Of a stretch of DNA of 64,000 nt, positions 41,563-49,919 are shown in pieces. The first letter of the stretch is position 1. Every line of letters begins with the position of its first letter. The notes below the pieces were generated by a model. That model made no database searches and was not told where the DNA came from. It saw only the letters and a list, made by a program, of their open reading frames with translations. The DNA is from JACDAN01 sp963834825 (lineage in GTDB: Bacteria > Actinomycetota > Thermoleophilia > Gaiellales > Gaiellaceae), in NCBI GenBank assembly GCA_963834825.1, contig CAWICZ010000014.1:434001-498000 (forward strand), read 5' to 3'. A program made the position numbers and the translations under genes.

Positions 41563-41598
41563 GGGCGGAAGTATCCGGTATCGGCGACGCGGGGCGCA

Positions 41599-41835
41599 CT
41601 ACAGGCCGAAGAGCTGCTCGATCTGCCGCCAGACGACGATCGAGAAGTAGGCGGTCAGCACGAGCAGGACGAGCAGTACGGTCCAGAACCGTAGGCGCGC
41701 GAGGCCCCGTTCACGCACGCGGTCCTCACGCGCACGGCGACGGGCTCGGTGGAACCGATACGCGCGGTCGATCGCCGTCGGATCGTACGCGGGTGGGTCC
41801 TCGACGGCATCCGGGCGCCGGGCCGGCTCGGCCAT
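41599..41835 (-). CDS. Small C-terminally anchored membrane protein
   Basis: A 78-residue ORF from ATG 41833-41835. The N-terminal 50 residues are polar and Arg-rich (YRFHRARRRAREDRVRERG), and one helix near the end (FWTVLLVLLVLTAYFSIVVW) anchors it. TATAGT lies 6 nt before the ATG (41842-41847), a leaderless arrangement that supports the start. Family unknown; divergent from the SpoIIE-type phosphatase. Confidence 0.68.
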   Translation of the reverse strand: MAEPARRPDAVEDPPAYDPTAIDRAYRFHRARRRAREDRVRERGLARLRFWTVLLVLLVLTAYFSIVVWRQIEQLFGL

Positions 41836-41841
41836 CCCGGC

Positions 41842-41849
41842 ACTATAAA
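41842..41849. promoter_or_regulatory. Overlapping divergent -10 boxes for the small membrane protein and SpoIIE-type gene
   Basis: ACTATAAA (41842-41849) gives TATAGT on the minus strand, 6 nt before ATG 41835. It gives TATAAA on the plus strand, 9 nt before ATG 41859. It is the most A+T-rich spot between the two starts, and both transcripts would be leaderless. Confidence 0.55.
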
Positions 41850-41858
41850 TGGCAGGAC

Positions 41859-44537
41859 ATGACGTCGCCGCCAGCGCAACTGGAGCCTCTCGCCGACGCC
41901 GGCCGGCAGCTGTCCGACGCGAAGTCGCTCGACGAGGCGCTTGCCGTCCTGGCCCGGGCCGCGGCCGAGGCGACCGGCGCTGCAGTCGCCGTTCTCCGCG
42001 TTCCCGACCGCGCCGGAGGGTTGCCCGCGCGCGGCGTCTGGTCCACCTCTGCCGCACTCGGTGCCGAGCTCGAAGGCTCTCGGCTGCTCCTCGAGGAGCT
42101 CGACCAGCACGAGCGGAGCGAGTCGGACGCGCTCCCTCCGTCGCTCCGCCGGCTGGCGGACCGGAGTGGAGCCGTCGGAGTGATCTTCGTGCCCGAGCTC
42201 GCGGACGGGCGCGTGCTCGCGAGTCTGGAGCTGCTGCGGCCCGTGGAGCCGTTCTCGACCGCCGACCGGATGCTGGCCCGGATCGTCGCTCGGGAGGCCG
42301 GTCAGCTCGTCCGCACGTTCGAGCGAGCCAACGGCCCCGACACGGGCCCGTTCGCCGCGCTCGAGCTCGCCGGCCGGGCGCTCACGGCGGGCACGGAGGA
42401 GGACCGCAGCGCCGAGCGCATCGCCCGGCTCGCAGCCGAGGTCACGCACGCGGAGTCCTGCCTCGTCTGGCGGACAGAGAACGGGGAAGCCGAGCCCGTT
42501 GCAGCCGTCGGGGTCGAGGACGGCGCCGAAGCACTCGCGGTCGAGGCCGAGCGCGGGCTCGCCGACAAGACCGTCGCCGTCGAGGAGAACGGCGTCGGCT
42601 CCGTCGTGCTCGTGCGGCTCGGGGAGCCCATTCGTGGTGGTCTCCGGCTCGAATTCGCCGAGGGGCCTCCCGGGCCCGAGGAGCTCGAGCGGCTCGCCGC
42701 CTTCGGCGCCCGCGCCACGCACGCCCTCCGCGTCGGCGAGCAGACGAGCCAGCTGACCCAGGAGCTGGAACGGAGCCGAGCGCTGCTCGCGGTCGTCGGG
42801 CAGGCGATCGCCGAGCTCTCCCTCTCGCACACGCTCGACACGGCCGTCGATCGCGTCGCCGAGCTCCTCGGCACCCAGCGCGTCGCCGTCTACCTCAGCC
42901 GCGGCCGGAGTCTGGAGACGGCGGCCGAGCGTGGCCTCGCCGGGCCCCATCTTCGAATCGCCGAAGCGCTCTACGGGCTCGCCGTGGGCCGCTTCAGGTC
43001 TCGCCCGGTGCTCGAGATCGCCGATGCCCCGGACGACCCTGCGCTCGCGGACGTCCGCGACGCCGTGTCGGAGGCGGGGATCGAAGCTGCCGCATCCATC
43101 CCCCTGCGGGCCGGAAACGACCTGATCGGGCTCCTTGTCGCCTATCTCCCGAGTGGCCGCCGCCTCGACGCGAACGAGTCCGCGCTCGGCGCCGCGCTCG
43201 CGGGCCAGCTGGCAGTGGCCGTCCAGAACGCCGGCCTGCACGAGGAGACGAAGCGCCTCGCCCGCGGGCGTGAGGAGGCGCTCGAGTCGGAGCGCCGGGC
43301 CGCTCGCCGCCTGGAGGCGTTCTTCGAGATCTCGCGCTCGTTCTCGGAGAGCCTCCGCCTGGACGAGACCGTCGCCGCGGTCACGCGGACCGCAGTCGAT
43401 CTCCTCGACGTGGATGCCGCCGTGCTGCGGTTGCCCGAGGGACGCGGCGACGATCTCGCCGTCCGCTCGCTCCATGTCACCGACCCCGGCCTCGAGAAAG
43501 CGCTCAGACCGATTCTCAGCCGCCCGCAGCCCATCGCCCGGCTGACAGGCCTCGGCCTCGGACGCGCTCGGCGGGCGCTGGTCCTCGATCCGGTCACGGC
43601 CGAGCAGCTCGGCGGCGGACACGAGCTGCTCGTGCCGTTCCTGCGCCGGGGCTCGAGCGCGGTCGTCGTCCCGATCATCGCGTCGGGCGAGGTGATCGCC
43701 GCACTGACGCTCGTCGCCCTCGACCCGGCTCGCACGATCGGCCCGGAAGAGGTCGAGACGGCCCGCTCGCTCGCCGGCCAGGCGGCGCTCGCAATCGACA
43801 ACGCGCGTCTCTACCAGCAGCAGGCGGGCTTCGCCGACTCGATGCAGCGGTCGCTCCTGCCGTCGACTCCACCCGTGCTGACAGGCATCGACGTCGGGAG
43901 CGTCTACCAGTCGTCGGCGAGGCTCGAGGTCGGCGGCGACGTCTACGACTACGCAACGCTGCCCGACGGGCGCCTCGCGGTCGTCGTCGGAGACGTCACC
44001 GGCAAGGGGATCGATGCGGCCGCAGACATGGCGATGGCGAAGTTCGTGTTCCGCTCGCTCGCTCGCGACCACTCGGACCCAGGCGACTTCCTGCGGGCGG
44101 CCAACGAGGTCGTGGTCGACGAGGTCGAGGAGGGAAAGTTCGTGACCATGGTCTACGTGACCGTGGACGGCCGGACCGGTGAGCTGGTCTGCGCCTCCGC
44201 CGGGCATCCGGTTCCACGGCTCGTGCGTGCCGACGGGCGCGTCCTCGAGCTCGGCGCAAGCGGTCTCGCACTCGGGATTGCGCCCGATCAGACGTACGCC
44301 GAGTCGCGAGAGCTGCTCGAGCCGGGCGCGGCAGTTGTCCTCTTCACCGACGGCGTCACCGAAGAGCGGCGCGACGGGGAGCTCTTCGGCGAGGGACGCC
44401 TCGATCGGGTGCTGTCGGAGAACCGAGAGCTGCCGGCGGCGGAGCTCGCTCAGGCCGTCGTCGGCGGCGCGAGCGCGTTCGGTGGAGGCGGCCTCTCCGA
44501 CGACTCCGCGGTCGTCGTCGTGAAAAGAACCGGGTGA
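41859..44537 (+). CDS. Multi-GAF SpoIIE-type PP2C serine phosphatase
   Basis: An 892-residue cytoplasmic signalling protein. Three GAF-like sensory domains can be recognised from about residue 10 to 640 (LDEALAVLARAAAEATGAAV, LSHTLDTAVDRVAELLGTQR, LRLDETVAAVTRTAVDLLDV). A linker helix (GFADSMQRSLLPS) leads to the SpoIIE/RsbU PP2C domain with metal-binding motifs EVGGDVYDY and VGDVTGKGIDAAADMA, and LFTDGVTEERRDGELFG near the end. Such enzymes dephosphorylate anti-sigma-factor antagonists. No partner anti-sigma genes are adjacent. Confidence 0.93.
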   Translation: MTSPPAQLEPLADAGRQLSDAKSLDEALAVLARAAAEATGAAVAVLRVPDRAGGLPARGVWSTSAALGAELEGSRLLLEELDQHERSESDALPPSLRRLADRSGAVGVIFVPELADGRVLASLELLRPVEPFSTADRMLARIVAREAGQLVRTFERANGPDTGPFAALELAGRALTAGTEEDRSAERIARLAAEVTHAESCLVWRTENGEAEPVAAVGVEDGAEALAVEAERGLADKTVAVEENGVGSVVLVRLGEPIRGGLRLEFAEGPPGPEELERLAAFGARATHALRVGEQTSQLTQELERSRALLAVVGQAIAELSLSHTLDTAVDRVAELLGTQRVAVYLSRGRSLETAAERGLAGPHLRIAEALYGLAVGRFRSRPVLEIADAPDDPALADVRDAVSEAGIEAAASIPLRAGNDLIGLLVAYLPSGRRLDANESALGAALAGQLAVAVQNAGLHEETKRLARGREEALESERRAARRLEAFFEISRSFSESLRLDETVAAVTRTAVDLLDVDAAVLRLPEGRGDDLAVRSLHVTDPGLEKALRPILSRPQPIARLTGLGLGRARRALVLDPVTAEQLGGGHELLVPFLRRGSSAVVVPIIASGEVIAALTLVALDPARTIGPEEVETARSLAGQAALAIDNARLYQQQAGFADSMQRSLLPSTPPVLTGIDVGSVYQSSARLEVGGDVYDYATLPDGRLAVVVGDVTGKGIDAAADMAMAKFVFRSLARDHSDPGDFLRAANEVVVDEVEEGKFVTMVYVTVDGRTGELVCASAGHPVPRLVRADGRVLELGASGLALGIAPDQTYAESRELLEPGAAVVLFTDGVTEERRDGELFGEGRLDRVLSENRELPAAELAQAVVGGASAFGGGGLSDDSAVVVVKRTG

Positions 44538-46042
44538 AACTGTCCTTCCAGGCGACGCTCACCGGCGTCGTCTTCGCCGCCGGGGTGGGATCGCTGGCGA
44601 CCGAGATCGCGGCCTCGAGGCTCCTCGCGCCGTACTTCGGCAACTCGACCATCGTCTGGGCGAACGTCATCGGCCTCGTGCTCGCCTCGCTCTCCGTCGG
44701 CTACTGGCTCGGTGGGCGGCTTGCCGACCGGCGGCCGACGCCCAAGACGCTCGGTGTGGTGGTCGCCGCCGCGGCGTGCCTGGTCGCGGTCACGCCGTTC
44801 ATCGCGAGGCCGCTCCTCGATCTGTCCGTCGAGGGTCTCGATCGCGTGTCGGCCGGAGCGGCGATCGGCTCGTTCTTCGGAGTGCTCGTGCTCTTCGTCC
44901 CTCCGGTCGTCCTCCTCGGGATGGTCGCACCGTTCGCGATCCGCCTGGCGCTCACCGACGTCGAGAGCGCCGGCTCCGTCGCCGGCCGCCTGTACGCGGT
45001 CTCGACCGTCGGCAGCCTGCTCGGAACGTTCCTCTCGGCCCTCGTCCTGATCCCGGCGATCGGCACCCAGCGGACGTTGCTGATCAGCGCTGCGCTGATC
45101 GGGCTCGGCGGCGCCCTGTTGCTCGGCCGTCGGTGGATCGTTCTGGCCGCCGCGATCGCGGCGCTCGTGCTGATCCCGCCGGGCGCGATCAAGCCTCAGG
45201 AGGGAGTGCTGTTCGAAGACGAGTCGAGGTACCAGTTCATCCAGGTCGTCGAACGTGACGGCGCCCGGCGCCTGTACCTCGACGAGGGGCTCGCGACGCA
45301 CTCCGTCTGGCGTCGGAACGAGGTATTGACCGGTGGAGTCTGGGACACGTACCTCGCCGTCCCGGACCTGCTCGGCCGGTCGCCCAAGCGCGTCGCGATG
45401 CTCGGTAACGCTGCTGGGACGGCGGCACGAGCGTACGGGCGCTACTACCCCACTGCGCAGGTGGACGGAGTCGAGATCGACCCCGCCGTCAGCGACGCCG
45501 GCCGCCGTTTCTTCCAGATGGGCCAGATCGACCGGCTCGAGGTCCACGACATGGACGCCCGGGCGTTCCTGCGCCGGACCGATGAGCAGTACGACGTGAT
45601 CATCGTCGACGCCTACCGGCCGCCGTACGTGCCCTTCTACCTGGCGACGAAGGAGTTCTTCGAGCTCGTCCGCCAACGGCTCTCGCCCGGGGGCCTGGTC
45701 GCATTGAACGTCGCGACGACGCCGGACGACCACAGCCTCGCCGAGGGTGTCGGCGGAACGTTGGCCTCCGTCATGCCGAGGACGTTCGCCTGGCAGCCGC
45801 TCCGCTTCAACCAGATCGTCATCGGCCAGAACGGCCCGCCGACGGGTGTAGGTCGGCCGGCACCACAGGATGTCGAGGTGCTGGTCGACGACCTGCGCGC
45901 CAACCTGCGCGAGGTCGCTCCCTCGGACGATCCCTGGACAGACGACCGTGCGCCCGTCGAATGGATCACCGACCGCATGATCGTCGAGTTCGCGGCCACA
46001 GGCGGCCGCTTCGACGAGGAGCCGCTGCCCACGGCTCCGTGA
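44534..46042 (+). CDS. Fused membrane / spermidine-synthase-like protein
   Basis: A 502-residue protein whose GTG overlaps the phosphatase stop (GTGA). About seven N-terminal transmembrane helices (VVFAAGVGSLATEIAASRLL, VIGLVLASLSVGYWLGGRLA) precede a spermidine-synthase-fold methyltransferase-like domain (VAMLGNAAGTAARAYGRYYP, VDGVEIDPAVSDAGRRFF, YDVIIVDAYRPPYVPFYLAT). The usual GGG of motif I is GNAAG. Polyamine synthesis is not proven; many such fusions have unknown substrates. A terminator hairpin follows. Confidence 0.87.
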   Translation: MKLSFQATLTGVVFAAGVGSLATEIAASRLLAPYFGNSTIVWANVIGLVLASLSVGYWLGGRLADRRPTPKTLGVVVAAAACLVAVTPFIARPLLDLSVEGLDRVSAGAAIGSFFGVLVLFVPPVVLLGMVAPFAIRLALTDVESAGSVAGRLYAVSTVGSLLGTFLSALVLIPAIGTQRTLLISAALIGLGGALLLGRRWIVLAAAIAALVLIPPGAIKPQEGVLFEDESRYQFIQVVERDGARRLYLDEGLATHSVWRRNEVLTGGVWDTYLAVPDLLGRSPKRVAMLGNAAGTAARAYGRYYPTAQVDGVEIDPAVSDAGRRFFQMGQIDRLEVHDMDARAFLRRTDEQYDVIIVDAYRPPYVPFYLATKEFFELVRQRLSPGGLVALNVATTPDDHSLAEGVGGTLASVMPRTFAWQPLRFNQIVIGQNGPPTGVGRPAPQDVEVLVDDLRANLREVAPSDDPWTDDRAPVEWITDRMIVEFAATGGRFDEEPLPTAP

Positions 46043-46054
46043 TCCGCGAAGAAC

Positions 46055-46081
46055 GGACACGCCGGCGAAGCCGGCATGTCC
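46055..46081 (+). terminator. Triloop hairpin after the spermidine-synthase-like gene
   Basis: GGACA-C-GCCGGC pairs with GCCGGC-A-TGTCC around a GAA loop: eleven base pairs with one C-A mismatch. It starts 13 nt after the stop codon and has no U-tract. It separates this gene from the L,D-transpeptidase, which has its own -10 box at 46118-46123. Confidence 0.6.
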
Positions 46082-46133
46082 TCCAGTCGGCATCGCAAGC
46101 GACGCCTCAGGCCCGATTACACTGATATGCGGC

Positions 46134-47162
46134 GTGAAACGTGGGGTCCTTGTCGTCGTGTCGACGCTCGCCTGCCTGGTGGCGGGGCTGTTCAGCGCTG
46201 CCGTGCTGGCGTCGAACGGGCCGTTGGGAATGCTGACGACCACCACCGGGACCACGACCGTCGGGACGACGACCACGGCACCACAGGCCGAGTACATGCC
46301 CGTCGGTGTCTTCGTCGGGAAGGTCGAGGTCGGCGGCCTGACGCCGGCGGCCGCGACGATCCTCGTCAGGACTGAGTTCGACGAGCCCCTCGCACTCCGG
46401 TTCGGCCACCGCACGATCCTCGTCACGCCGCAACGCCTCGGCGCGACCGCTCGGATCCGCCTCGCCATCGACCAGGCGCGCCGCGCCGCGCCGAAGACGA
46501 AGATCCCGCTCTTCGTGACGCTCAGACCGGGCGTCGTGAGCCGGTACGTGACGGCACTTGCCCGGCGCTTCGACCGGCCGGCGAGGAACGCAGAGCTCAC
46601 CGGCCTGCGCAACCTGCGGCCCTGGATCACGAAGGAGCAGACCGGAAGGGCGCTCAAGCAGCGTCCGGCCGTCCGGGCGATCGTCGCCGACCTCCGCACG
46701 CACAGGCGCATGCCGACACGGATTCGCGCAGGCCGCGTCGACCCGTCGTCGACCCGAGCCGGCTACGGCCCGATCATCGTCATCCGTCGCGAGTCGAAGG
46801 GCCTTCACCTCTACCGCGGTGTGCGACTCTGGAAGCGGCTCGGGGTCGCGACCGGCCAATCTCAGTATCCGACTCCGCTCGGACACTTCTCGATCGCCAC
46901 GATGCAGCGCCACCCGTGGTGGTACCCGCCCGACTCGGACTGGGCGAAGGGCGAGAAACCGATTCCTCCGGGCCCCGGCAACCCGCTCGGCACGCGCTGG
47001 ATGGGGCTGACCGCGCCGGGCGTCGGCATCCACGGGACGCCTGACCCCGCCTCGATCGGCTACTCGGCGTCGCACGGCTGCATCCGAATGCGGATTCCGG
47101 AGGCGGAGTGGCTGTTCACCCGGGTGTCGGTCGGCGTGCCGGTGTACATCGTCGGCGCGTAA
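46134..47162 (+). CDS. L,D-transpeptidase (YkuD) with N-terminal anchor
   Basis: A 342-residue exported enzyme. An N-terminal hydrophobic segment (VVVSTLACLVAGLFSAAVLA) is followed by a Thr-rich spacer and a peptidoglycan-binding-4-like region (ATILVRTEFDEPLALRFG). The C-terminal YkuD domain carries the catalytic motif HGTPDPASIGYSASHGCIRM, with the active Cys and both His. It makes 3-3 cross-links in peptidoglycan or anchors proteins. GTG 46134 lies 10 nt after TACACT. Confidence 0.93.
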   Translation: MKRGVLVVVSTLACLVAGLFSAAVLASNGPLGMLTTTTGTTTVGTTTTAPQAEYMPVGVFVGKVEVGGLTPAAATILVRTEFDEPLALRFGHRTILVTPQRLGATARIRLAIDQARRAAPKTKIPLFVTLRPGVVSRYVTALARRFDRPARNAELTGLRNLRPWITKEQTGRALKQRPAVRAIVADLRTHRRMPTRIRAGRVDPSSTRAGYGPIIVIRRESKGLHLYRGVRLWKRLGVATGQSQYPTPLGHFSIATMQRHPWWYPPDSDWAKGEKPIPPGPGNPLGTRWMGLTAPGVGIHGTPDPASIGYSASHGCIRMRIPEAEWLFTRVSVGVPVYIVGA

Positions 47163-47171
47163 CCTCAGGAC

Positions 47172-47732
47172 ATGGCCGCACCGCTGAAGCTCAGCGCTCA
47201 GGTGCTGGCCGTGGCCCTTGTAGCGGGGCTGTTCGTGCTGCTCGTCTGGAAGGTCGCGTCGGAGGATGAAGGCGCGTCCCGCAAGTTGCAGCGCGGCGAG
47301 ACACCCCCGGCGCCCGCCTTCAGCCTCGACCGGCTCGACCGCCCCGGGAAGCTCTCGCTCGCGGCGTACCGCGGCCGGCCGGTCGTCCTCAACTTCTGGG
47401 CCTCGTGGTGCGTCCCGTGCAAGGAGGAGGCGCCGCTGCTCGAGGAGGTCTGGCGAAAGCATCGGGACGATGGGCTCGTCGTCGTCGGCGTCGACATCAA
47501 TGATCTCCGCGGCGACGCCCGCCGCTTCGCGCGGCAGAACCGCATGAGCTACCCGTTGGGCTTCGACGGCCTCGGTGAGACCTCGACCGACTACGGGCTC
47601 ACCGGCGTCCCGGAGACGTTCTTCATCGCCCGAAGCGGCCGGCTCGTGTGCGACCGGCTTCAGGCCGGCGTGCACCTCGAGGCAAACCGCGACCGGTTCG
47701 ACCAGTGCGTGCAGGAGGTGCTGTCGGCGTGA
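47172..47732 (+). CDS. TlpA/ResA-type thiol-disulfide oxidoreductase
   Basis: A 186-residue membrane-anchored thioredoxin. One N-terminal helix (VLAVALVAGLFVLLVWKVA) precedes the thioredoxin fold with the active site WASWCVPCKEEAPLL and the cis-Pro loop GLTGVPETFFI. It acts outside the membrane, reducing apocytochrome c or other thiols. It is the first gene of TlpA-CcmH-CcdA with overlapping ends. Confidence 0.94.
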   Translation: MAAPLKLSAQVLAVALVAGLFVLLVWKVASEDEGASRKLQRGETPPAPAFSLDRLDRPGKLSLAAYRGRPVVLNFWASWCVPCKEEAPLLEEVWRKHRDDGLVVVGVDINDLRGDARRFARQNRMSYPLGFDGLGETSTDYGLTGVPETFFIARSGRLVCDRLQAGVHLEANRDRFDQCVQEVLSA

Positions 47733-48184
47733 GGCTCCTGCTTGCTCTCGCCGCCTCGCTGGTCCTGGCGGGCCCGGCGGCTGCTGCCTGCCCAACCGTC
47801 ACCGACCTCGAAGGGAAGTTCATCTGCCCGACGTGCAAGACGACCCTCGACCAGTCCGATGCGCCCGCGGCGAGACGGATCAAGGCGTACCTGGCCGAGC
47901 GGGTCGAAGCCTGCGCCTCGGAGAAGCAGATCTCCGACGAGCTGGTCGCGCAGTTCGGACCGGGCGTGCTGGCGGCACCGCCGCGAGAGGGCTTCCACTG
48001 GCTCGCGTGGCTCCTGCCGCTCGTGGGAGCGCTTGCCGCCGCGGCGGTCGTCTCCGTGCTCGTCTGGCGCTGGAGCCGAACTCGCCCCGCTGAGGCTGCG
48101 GCCGAGTCGAACGGGCGCCTGCCGCTCGATCCCGAGCTCGAGCAACGGCTCGACCGGGAGCTCGCGCGCTTCGATGGCAACTGA
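47729..48184 (+). CDS. CcmH-like cytochrome c maturation protein
   Basis: A 151-residue protein from GTG 47729 (GTGA overlap). A signal peptide (RLLLALAASLVLAGPAAAAC) leads to the thiol motif FICPTCKTTL, where other CcmH proteins have LRCxxC, then SDELVAQFGPGVLAAPP and a C-terminal transmembrane helix (LLPLVGALAAAAVVSVLVW). It would reduce the apocytochrome CxxCH disulfide with TlpA and CcdA. The leading Leu-Arg of the motif is replaced by Phe-Ile. Confidence 0.88.
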   Translation: MRLLLALAASLVLAGPAAAACPTVTDLEGKFICPTCKTTLDQSDAPAARRIKAYLAERVEACASEKQISDELVAQFGPGVLAAPPREGFHWLAWLLPLVGALAAAAVVSVLVWRWSRTRPAEAAAESNGRLPLDPELEQRLDRELARFDGN

Positions 48185-48884
48185 GCTGCCGGTCGCCTTC
48201 CTCGCCGGGCTCCTCTCGATCATCACGCCGTGCGTGCTCCCGCTCGTGCCCGGCTACCTGTCCGCCGTGTCGGCGGTCGAGGCCGACCGGCTCGGTGAGG
48301 CCGGCATCGGCCGGCGGGTCGCCCGCTCGAGCATCCCGTTCGTCCTCGGCTTCACGGTGGTCTTCGTCGCGCTCGGCGCCGGGGCGGCGGCGCTCGGTGG
48401 GCTCCTCGACCTGAATCGCCGCTCCGAGCTCGCCGGCTTCGTGCTCGTCGTGCTCGGACTCGCGTTCCTCGGCCTGCTGCCGTGGCCGGAGCGGATCGTC
48501 GCGCCGGGGCTTCTGAGCGGCGCCCGTAGCCGCGGCTCCGGCGCGCTCCTCGGCGCGGCGTTCGCGGTCTGCGCCGCCCCCTGCATCGGAACGGTGCTCG
48601 CGTCGGTGCTCGTGCTCGCCGGCAACACGGAGACGGCTCTGAAGGGCTCGGTGCTGCTCGCTGCGTACTCCGCAGGGCTCGGCGTCGCCTTCGTGCTGGC
48701 GTCGGTTGCCTTCGTGCGCGCGATGAGCGCGTTCCGCTGGCTTCGCGACCACTACCAGGTGATCCGCATGGTGAGCGGTGCGGCGCTCGTCGTGCTCGGG
48801 CTGCTGCTCTTCTTCCACCGCGACGCCTGGCTGCGCGTCGGGCTCAACCGGGCGCTCGAGGTCGTCGGGCTCGGGACGTTCTAG
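48174..48884 (+). CDS. ccdA: CcdA/DsbD-type transmembrane electron carrier
   Basis: A 236-residue polytopic protein from ATG 48174, overlapping ccmH by 11 nt. Six helices are visible, with the two redox cysteines in the expected places: LLSIITPCVLPLVPGYL in helix 1 and AFAVCAAPCIGTVLASVL in helix 4. It passes electrons from cytoplasmic thioredoxin to TlpA/CcmH. No ResB/ResC genes are in the window, so the heme-ligation part must lie elsewhere. Confidence 0.93.
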   Translation: MATELPVAFLAGLLSIITPCVLPLVPGYLSAVSAVEADRLGEAGIGRRVARSSIPFVLGFTVVFVALGAGAAALGGLLDLNRRSELAGFVLVVLGLAFLGLLPWPERIVAPGLLSGARSRGSGALLGAAFAVCAAPCIGTVLASVLVLAGNTETALKGSVLLAAYSAGLGVAFVLASVAFVRAMSAFRWLRDHYQVIRMVSGAALVVLGLLLFFHRDAWLRVGLNRALEVVGLGTF

Positions 48885-49210
48885 ATCCTCGGCGGGGGCA
48901 ACTCCAGAGAGCCGCCCGCGACGATCTCGGCAGCTTCGTCGACGGAGTGCAGCACCGTCGCCACGTCGACGCCGCGATGCTCCGGGACGAACGCCGCGAG
49001 GCGGCGCTGCGCTTTCGCCAGCTGGCGCTCGCAGCCGGTGCGGTTGCCGCGGCGGGCCTGGTACCAGGCGACGGTCACATGGACGAGGCCCTGGAAGAAG
49101 TCCTTCTCCGCCGGCTCGGCCGCGCGCCACGCGTCCTCGAACGACTCGTGTGCCTCGAAGTACTGCCCGCTCCGGACCTGGTCGAGCCCACGCCGCAGCT
49201 CCGCATCCAT
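48881..49210 (-). CDS. DUF309 protein
   Basis: A 109-residue helical protein from ATG 49208-49210. The family motif with His and Glu is clear: GQYFEAHESFEDAWRAAEPAEKDFFQGL, broken here as GQYFEAHESFEDAW and EKDFFQGLVHVTVAWYQARR. DUF309 proteins may bind metal through these residues; function unknown. It converges with ccdA by 4 nt and is divergent from the receiver-like gene at 49238. Confidence 0.88.
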   Translation of the reverse strand: MDAELRRGLDQVRSGQYFEAHESFEDAWRAAEPAEKDFFQGLVHVTVAWYQARRGNRTGCERQLAKAQRRLAAFVPEHRGVDVATVLHSVDEAAEIVAGGSLELPPPRI

Positions 49211-49237
49211 GGCGCAGAGTGTTACCCTCGGAGAGCC

Positions 49238-49543
49238 GTGGCGACCATCTTGTTGGCCGGCGTGGAGCTCTTTTTCCGCGGCAAGCTCGAGGCCACCATG
49301 CCGGGCCATCACTTCGTGACGGCCGACAGCGCCGATCTGCCCGATCTGGTCATTGCGGACATCGCTCGCATCGACCCCGAGGAGGTGGCCGACGCGTTCC
49401 CGGAGACGCCGATCCTCGGCTACTCGAACCACACGGACACGTCAGGTCTGCGGCGTGCGCACGAGGCGGGTTTCGACCAGGTGGTGGCGAAGTCGGCGCT
49501 GGCCGAGCGGGCCCACCAGCTCGTCGAAGAGCTGATTGCCTAG
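49238..49543 (+). CDS. Degenerate stand-alone receiver-like protein
   Basis: A 101-residue protein with the receiver layout: beta-1 VATILLAGVELFF, an Asp after beta-3 in LPDLVIADIARIDPEE, a Ser/Thr in PILGYSNHTDTSG and a Lys in FDQVVAKSALAE. The acidic pair normally found at the end of beta-1 is replaced (AGVE), so magnesium-dependent phosphorylation is doubtful. It starts at GTG 49238, 9 nt after TACCCT (49223-49228). Confidence 0.7.
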   Translation: MATILLAGVELFFRGKLEATMPGHHFVTADSADLPDLVIADIARIDPEEVADAFPETPILGYSNHTDTSGLRRAHEAGFDQVVAKSALAERAHQLVEELIA

Positions 49544-49558
49544 GTAGGCTCACTCGGC

Positions 49559-49864
49559 GTGACGTACATCATCGCCGAGCCCTGCATCGACATCAAAGAC
49601 CTCTCCTGCGTGGATGTTTGCCCGGTCGACTGCATCCACGAGTTCGAGCGGATCCTGATCATCGATCCTGAGGAGTGCATCGACTGCGGGGCATGCGAAC
49701 CTGAATGTCCAGTCGAGGCGATATTCCCCGAAGATGCGCTTCCAGATAAGTGGGAGCCATTCGTCAAGATCAACTACGCCTACGGCGACGGGGCGGAGGT
49801 CGTAAACAAGCTGACCGACGAGTACGCCACCGAGCACAACGTCCAGAACCCTCCGCTCGAGTAG
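49559..49864 (+). CDS. Seven-iron ferredoxin
   Basis: A 101-residue ferredoxin. The N-terminal half has CVDVCPVDC (3Fe-4S/4Fe-4S type spacing) and the second cluster motif CIDCGACEPECPVEAIF. The C-terminal extension (KWEPFVKINYAYGDGAEVVN) is typical of actinobacterial FdxA/FdxC. It transfers electrons in the cytoplasm. GTG 49559 lies 8 nt after TAGGCT (49545-49550), so the mRNA is probably leaderless. Confidence 0.94.
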   Translation: MTYIIAEPCIDIKDLSCVDVCPVDCIHEFERILIIDPEECIDCGACEPECPVEAIFPEDALPDKWEPFVKINYAYGDGAEVVNKLTDEYATEHNVQNPPLE

Positions 49865-49871
49865 TTAGCTC

Positions 49872-49886
49872 ACCCGCTGAGCGGGT
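49872..49886 (+). terminator. Short triloop hairpin after the ferredoxin
   Basis: ACCCGC pairs with GCGGGT around TGA, 7 nt after the ferredoxin stop. There is no U-tract. It resembles the other triloop hairpins at gene ends here but is shorter. Confidence 0.4.
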
Positions 49887-49919
49887 AGGCCTCCTGGGAG
49901 CAAACGAAGGAGGGTCTAC

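Noticed and set aside
44534..46042. Confident assignment as spermidine synthase
   Set aside because: The domain fold is right, but the glycine-rich motif is altered (GNAAG) and it is fused to membrane helices; such fusions often have other substrates, so only a family-level name is given.
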